This document shows positions 33,064 through 36,764 of a stretch of 36,764 nucleotides of DNA, in pieces. Numbering within the stretch: position 1 is the first letter of the stretch; every line of letters begins with the position of its first letter. Where the stretch lies: positions 1 to 36,764 of the forward strand of contig JADFKM010000013.1 in assembly GCA_022564935.1 (NCBI GenBank), in the 5' to 3' direction. The notes under the pieces were generated by a model that was not told the origin of the DNA, ran no database searches, and worked only from the letters and a program-made list of their open reading frames with translations. Made by a program: the position numbers and the translations under genes. This stretch comes from Candidatus Dadabacteria bacterium. GTDB taxonomy: Bacteria > Desulfobacterota_D > UBA1144 > Nemesobacterales > JADFKM01.

Positions 33064-33178
33064 TTCACAAACATACTCCAGGTGTTCCAAAGAGAAGTTG
33101 TAGTAATTGATTAGAAGGTAAAGATGTGATCCTCCACCATCTCGTTAATACCCACCTCAAGTGAACCTTCCCCCATCC

Positions 33179-33628
33179 CTACCTCTTCTTGAATCCCAGC
33201 GACGGGGACCGTTCTTTAAACGTTATTAACCGGGCGATGCTATCATCGCTCTCTCCTAAGAGGAGGAGTTTTTTTGTGGGTCTGTAGGATGTTTTTGAGA
33301 ACACGAGGTCGTCGAATCTGCTCCCCAGTATCTCTCTTAGCTTCCCTATATCCTCGGGTGTTATCACGGGGTCGTGGTCTATTCGCAGCTTGCATTCGAC
33401 GCTTCCCGAAAAGAAAGTCACCCCTCCGCCGTTTGGGATCCACCTTCTCCCCATGGCTGCGATGGTATTTTTGATCTCGGCCTGGTCCAGCTTGTAGCTC
33501 TTCATCCACAGATTCAGATCGTAGCCCTTCTCGATGGCCTGGCTGAGCTCATCCATCCTTATGAGTTCAGTTCCATGGGGTGTATTTACCTCGATAAGAC
33601 CATCTCGAGTGTTTGCGGCGATGTTCAT
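33179..33628 (-). CDS. Hypothetical protein
   Basis: 149 residues. AAGGAGG lies 8 bases upstream of the ATG, giving a well-defined start. It begins MNIAANTRDGLIEVNTPHGT; the first about 60 residues could be a small alpha/beta module (TELIRMDELSQAIEKGYDLN), followed by MGRRWIPNGGGVTFFSGSVE and a basic end. No signal peptide or membrane helix. No family recognised. The start overlaps the stop of the upstream open frame by four bases (ATGA). Confidence 0.6.
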   Translation of the reverse strand: MNIAANTRDGLIEVNTPHGTELIRMDELSQAIEKGYDLNLWMKSYKLDQAEIKNTIAAMGRRWIPNGGGVTFFSGSVECKLRIDHDPVITPEDIGKLREILGSRFDDLVFSKTSYRPTKKLLLLGESDDSIARLITFKERSPSLGFKKR

Positions 33629-34446
33629 AAAGTTATTTCCTCCTTATGGGTTTGTCTTCTGGAGCAACTCGTTAAAAGGTTCGGAGTATTGAGCGTCACG
33701 TTGTTAGTCTTAGGTTTCGAATTCTGTGTGGCTCCTTCCGCGGGTGCAAATAACTTGAGTATGAGTTTCACCGCACTCATGGGGCATGGCGCTCCGAGTA
33801 ACATGAAAAAAGCAGCGCTTGAGCTGGGGATGGTGAGAAAACAGCGGTGTCCTGTGTGAGGGAGTGAACGGATATAGATGGTTTGAATCTCGTAGGGTTT
33901 TACTCCGGTTTCGATCGTTCCTACCGAGTGTTTTCCGTGGCAAGAGACAGTGTTGGGAGAGGTAGGCTCCCGGGCTGACCGTGTTTGATAAACCTCAGAG
34001 GGTTGAGTTACGCAACTGGGGGTGTTGAAGGAGGAGATGTAGGGGTTGAGGTTTAAAAAATGGGATGATCGGTCAACCCGGGATAGGAGGATAAAGACCA
34101 AATCGATTTTATCGCTTAGCTTGATGTGTATTAATTCTTGGGAATAAAGAGAGATTATATGGTCGGATGGGAGATGTAATTTAACGTAATTTGTTTTATG
34201 TCTGCTCGCATTAGGCGTATAGCTCGCTTCCGACAAAAAAAAGGAAGGGGCAGGTTGGGTTAATTCCTGCCCCAAAGGTGGGTTTAAAGAAGAGTGTTGG
34301 TTGTAAGTAGTAGGGATAGAGTGTAAATCAATATCCCTATTTACAGGTAATGTATTTACTTCTTTAGATGACGGTAAGGGCCTATTGGTTTCAAAATTGT
34401 CCGAAATTTTTTTATACACAGAAAATTTACCGTTATTTGTTTTCAT
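33625..34446 (-). CDS. Uncertain open frame upstream of the 149-residue gene
   Basis: 273 codons from the ATG at 34446 to a TGA that overlaps the next start (ATGA). The composition is odd: rich in Ser, Thr, Pro, His and Asn with scattered Cys, few acidic clusters, no recognisable motif and no SD. The 4-base overlap with a well-supported gene and its length argue for reality; the composition argues against. A competing plus-strand frame in the same DNA encodes a short signal-like sequence ending at 33859. Confidence 0.25.
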   Translation of the reverse strand: MKTNNGKFSVYKKISDNFETNRPLPSSKEVNTLPVNRDIDLHSIPTTYNQHSSLNPPLGQELTQPAPSFFLSEASYTPNASRHKTNYVKLHLPSDHIISLYSQELIHIKLSDKIDLVFILLSRVDRSSHFLNLNPYISSFNTPSCVTQPSEVYQTRSAREPTSPNTVSCHGKHSVGTIETGVKPYEIQTIYIRSLPHTGHRCFLTIPSSSAAFFMLLGAPCPMSAVKLILKLFAPAEGATQNSKPKTNNVTLNTPNLLTSCSRRQTHKEEITL

Positions 34447-34508
34447 GGTCTGTAAATCTGAGTTAAGAAATAATATTTTCAAACTGCCTTTATGCTATAA
34501 AATAATTA

Positions 34509-34733
34509 TCAAACAACTTTTACCCCTTCCTGCAAGTGGCCATCTTTGATAAGGGCTACTATAATCCTTTTTGCGACTTTCCCACCGTTGCAGCCATAGT
34601 ATCCGTGTAAAATCTTAAACACCGTATCCGGTTTAAACCCATGCACCCTTGCCCACCCTGTAACTGTCATACCTGCATTTCGTATTTCTGCAATTGCATT
34701 CCTCAGTGTGGTATTTTTGTGATTTTGCATCAT
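34509..34733 (-). CDS. BcepMu gp16-like phage-associated DNA-binding protein
   Basis: 74 residues. SD AAGGAG is 5 bases upstream of the ATG at 34733; this start is chosen over longer possibilities because of it. TLRNAIAEIRNAGMTVTGWA and RVHGFKPDTVFKILHGYYGC form a helix-turn-helix. GGKVAKRIIVALIKDG completes the pattern of the Mu-like phage BcepMu gp16 family (WAR.HGF....V..vL.G....G...KI.VAL.lkDG). Such proteins are small regulators near the early region of Mu-like phages. No other phage gene is recognisable nearby, so this is an orphan or a prophage remnant. An operator-like promoter region precedes it. Confidence 0.65.
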   Translation of the reverse strand: MMQNHKNTTLRNAIAEIRNAGMTVTGWARVHGFKPDTVFKILHGYYGCNGGKVAKRIIVALIKDGHLQEGVKVV

Positions 34734-34754
34734 GATGACTCCTTGGATATTGAT

Positions 34755-34793
34755 GTATATGGTATATGTATCATATATTATGATGTACGTCAA
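34755..34793 (-). promoter_or_regulatory. Promoter with operator-like repeats for the gp16-like gene
   Basis: On the minus strand, TTGACG (34793-34788) and TACATA (34770-34765) are separated by 17 bases. Between and beside them lie a perfect dyad ATCATA-TAT-TATGAT (plus-strand 34770-34784) and a tandem GTATATG GTATATG (34755-34768). Repeats over the promoter fit autoregulation. Confidence 0.45.
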
Positions 34794-35232
34794 GGGTTTT
34801 TTATCAAAAATATATCGTAGACCGTTAATTCGGGTTTGGGTCGTAAGTAAGACCGTGAGATTTTCTGATAGCGTATTGGATATCGATTTGGTTTTATATA
34901 CTTCTTTTTGACTATCCAAAACGTTTGTGTCCTAAGCCCTCAGAGTTTCCTTCCATACCCGTATCGGCTCTACAAATTCGGTAGTTGGCCTGAGGGGGAA
35001 TAATTGGCCCTATGGGTTGTTAAGGACTCGTGAGTTATGGGTAAGTTAATGGGACGGAGTTAGGAGCGGTTATAAGCAAGAGTTTTTTATGACGTAGTAA
35101 AATAGGCGAGCAAATTTGAGGGATAAGATAAAGCGTTACAACAAAAGGACATCAAAGATGGGACTTGAAGACTAGGGTTGGAAATTATTATGTTTGGTAC
35201 TGTGGAGTTCAGCTCGTCGAATTATATATGGG
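34794..35232. other. Gene-poor A+T-rich stretch
   Basis: No supported gene. The minus-strand frame reaching from the gp16-like gene up to 34919 lacks an SD and is low in complexity. Confidence 0.4.
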
Positions 35233-35520
35233 TTATGCCACGGAGTCCGGGTCATCCTCTTGAGAGTTCTTTTTGTTTTTAATTGCGTCGTTGTTAACGG
35301 AATGAACCACCTTCCCGGCTTGATCAACCATCTCAGCAGCCGTTTTCATAAGTTCTGTAGCGGTTTGACTGACTTTTCTCGCAGTTTCGGATGGGAGCTT
35401 GGATAGGTCTGCTTTCTCGGTTGCCCCGAGCTTAAACTTTAATTCCTCCAGCTCGTGTTTAATAATTTCAAGCTCTTTTTGAATACTCCTCTCGTCCAAA
35501 CTGGAAAGCTTCTTTTTCAT
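35233..35520 (-). CDS. Small coiled-coil/amphipathic-helix protein
   Basis: 95 residues from the ATG at 35520, with a GGGGG-type SD 8 bases upstream. Two long helices are evident: a charged one (SIQKELEIIKHELEELKFKL), probably a coiled coil, and an alanine/threonine/methionine-rich amphipathic one (ETARKVSQTATELMKTAAEM). It ends in an acidic tail (NSQEDDPDSVA). The 11-residue-like periodicity recalls late-embryogenesis-abundant or apolipoprotein-like helices, but I cannot assign a family. No signal peptide. Confidence 0.55.
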   Translation of the reverse strand: MKKKLSSLDERSIQKELEIIKHELEELKFKLGATEKADLSKLPSETARKVSQTATELMKTAAEMVDQAGKVVHSVNNDAIKNKKNSQEDDPDSVA

Positions 35521-35535
35521 ACAGGTGACCCCCAA

Positions 35536-36098
35536 GAACTTTTTGACAACGTTATTATAGCATCTCCATCAAAATTATCTTGCAGATTAAATCATTGCTT
35601 ATTGGAGCCGAAGCCGATTGATCGTTATTATATCGCCGGAGATTTCTTTTGAAACCCCACTTTCTTTAAGAATCAGTATATACCACTGCATTGCGGATTG
35701 GAAGGAATTAATGAGCTGCGCTAAATTTAGACCTACGTTGTTTTTTGAAACCTTGTCCCGGTTGTACATTAAACACAGCCATTGAGGAAAGCCTCTAACA
35801 TTTTGACTTTTGTTGTAGCGGATGGCGGAGAGGATTGAGTATAGAATTTTGATGAAAGCTGTTCTTAGGAATGACTCAACTCATTGGGGTATGTAAAAAG
35901 GCACTTTGTCTTATGGTGCCTCTGTCGACCACAGGGGGCCCCGAGTATATAAGCGGATGAGTTTGTATGTAAGGCCACCGGCGCCGTGGGTTTATCAAGG
36001 CCTTAAGTATTTCACACCCTTCAAATGCTCAGCACTTAAAACCTATCAATACGTTTGAGAACAGATTTTCGCAGGAAATTAAAGTTATGCTTTAAGTA
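35536..36098. other. Gene-poor stretch
   Basis: Part of a 950-base region without a supported gene (35536-36487). Both strands show only short frames. A GGCAC/GTGCC dyad near 35900-35921 has no T-tract. Confidence 0.4.
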
Positions 36099-36127
36099 TT
36101 GACATTTAACTTCATTGTATGAATAAT
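36099..36127 (+). promoter_or_regulatory. Strong sigma-70-like promoter
   Basis: A consensus TTGACA, a 17-bp spacer and AATAAT, about 360 bases upstream of the response-regulator gene and in the same direction. The long transcribed leader would be unusual, or the promoter could serve an unidentified small RNA. Confidence 0.45.
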
Positions 36128-36487
36128 ATTTTAGTAGAGGTGTTAATAAATTTACGCTTAGATCAGTTGGAGATAAATGCTATCGGAGGCTATGGAAGCT
36201 TGTGGGGAAAAGCATGGCTGTGATTTATTGTAGATATGATAAAAGCTTGTTGAGTTGTTTTAAATGTTCCGGAGCAGTTGTACGGCTTTATCATTTCTGG
36301 GTCTAAGGTCGGTTCGTTAGCACCTGGGAGATGCGAACTGACGAGATAGATGATTAAGCCCATTTAGGGTGTTTGATCGTATTAATTTTTACTGAGCTTT
36401 GAGTTTTGAACTTATACTTACTATTGGAAAAGTGGGATGGCATTTATAGGCTCGATAAAGAAATAATGATGTAGAAGGGTTAGACAT

Positions 36488-36764
36488 ATGGAAGAAAAAC
36501 AAAAAATCCTCGTTGTAGAAGACCTTAAACACGAATCTGAATATATTCAACTTAAATTGGGTGCTCTGGGGTATGAAGTTTGCGGCTCCACAACCTTTGG
36601 GGAAGAAGCCGTTGAGCTGGCTCTTAAAACTGCTCCCGACCTGGTACTTATGGACATTATTCTCTCAGGGGACATGGACGGGATTGAAGCGGCAGAGCAT
36701 ATACAGCAAAGCGTGAACATCCCCATAGTTTATTTAACGGCATATGCAGATGAACCGCTCCTGA
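36488..36764 (+). CDS. Response regulator receiver protein (partial, cut by window end)
   Basis: 92 codons are present and the gene continues beyond the window. A receiver domain: MEEKQKILVVEDLKHESEYI holds acidic E11 and D12, LVLMDIILSGDMDGIEAAE holds phospho-acceptor D56, and IPIVYLTAYADE holds T84. The pattern ILVVED..H....I...L..LGYEV.G....GEEAV is typical of receivers paired with PAS/hybrid kinases. The SD is GAAGGG at about 10 bases. Whether an output domain follows cannot be seen. Confidence 0.9.
   Translation, partial: MEEKQKILVVEDLKHESEYIQLKLGALGYEVCGSTTFGEEAVELALKTAPDLVLMDIILSGDMDGIEAAEHIQQSVNIPIVYLTAYADEPLL

Noticed and set aside
33650-33859. Plus-strand frame with a signal-like hydrophobic start (VTLLVLGFEFCVAPSAGA)
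   Set aside because: No clear start codon with an SD, antisense to the end of a competing frame, and no family recognised.
36140-36223. Short GTG frame (27 codons) with a glycine/tryptophan-rich end resembling a peptide precursor
   Set aside because: The AGAGG abuts the GTG with no SD spacing and no processing genes are nearby; too short to support.
1-36764. CRISPR array, insertion sequence or transposase
   Set aside because: No regularly spaced repeats, no transposase-like protein and no terminal inverted repeats with target duplications were seen.

Overview
The window looks like chromosomal DNA from a Gram-negative bacterium. It has lipoproteins with lipoboxes, an ExbB/ExbD pair, DAP-pathway lysine synthesis (lysA), MEP-pathway isoprenoid synthesis (ispE) and an adenosylcobalamin-dependent class II ribonucleotide reductase. 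No rRNA or phylogenetic marker is present. A Dadabacteria-like or deltaproteobacterial-type lineage is my guess from gene content, not a demonstrated assignment.

Layout. 0.4-8.1 kb: an ArsR-type regulator, a frameshifted secreted protein, a uracil-DNA glycosylase, thioredoxin reductase, a tandem ThyX-like flavoprotein, an F420/LLM-type oxidoreductase and a GFA-family protein, with gene relics between them. 8.3-12.1 kb: an intact tRNA-Gln(UUG) and two degraded copies of its 3' end bracket a DUF924 gene, a truncated defence-like protein, a CPA2 (Kef-type) antiporter and a truncated second DUF924 copy. This is the most unusual architecture here. 12.2-17.1 kb: ispE, a DUF3568 lipoprotein, a thioredoxin-fold protein, a sucrase/ferredoxin-like protein and a DAACS symporter. 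17.3-23.9 kb: a broken receiver domain, nrdJ under a near-perfect NrdR box, a strong terminator, tag, exbB-exbD and lysA. 24-29.1 kb: an A+T-richer segment with a single-chain Type ISP-like restriction-modification enzyme without a helicase motor, and a pyrE-like phosphoribosyltransferase. 29.1-36.8 kb: lineage-specific secreted, coiled-coil and phage-like small proteins, long gene-poor stretches, and a response regulator cut by the window end.

How the genes fit together. The core genes are stand-alone housekeeping functions: dNTP supply and DNA base repair (nrdJ, tag, UDG, ThyX-like), thiol redox (trxB, thioredoxin-fold protein) and envelope energetics (exbBD). Around them are at least nine truncated or frameshifted genes. 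Long genes such as those for the 808-, 1028- and 662-residue proteins are intact, so random indel error is a poor general explanation. The intergenic space looks like a graveyard of accessory genes. The tRNA-Gln cassette region and the restriction-modification island are the best candidates for mobile or novel biology.
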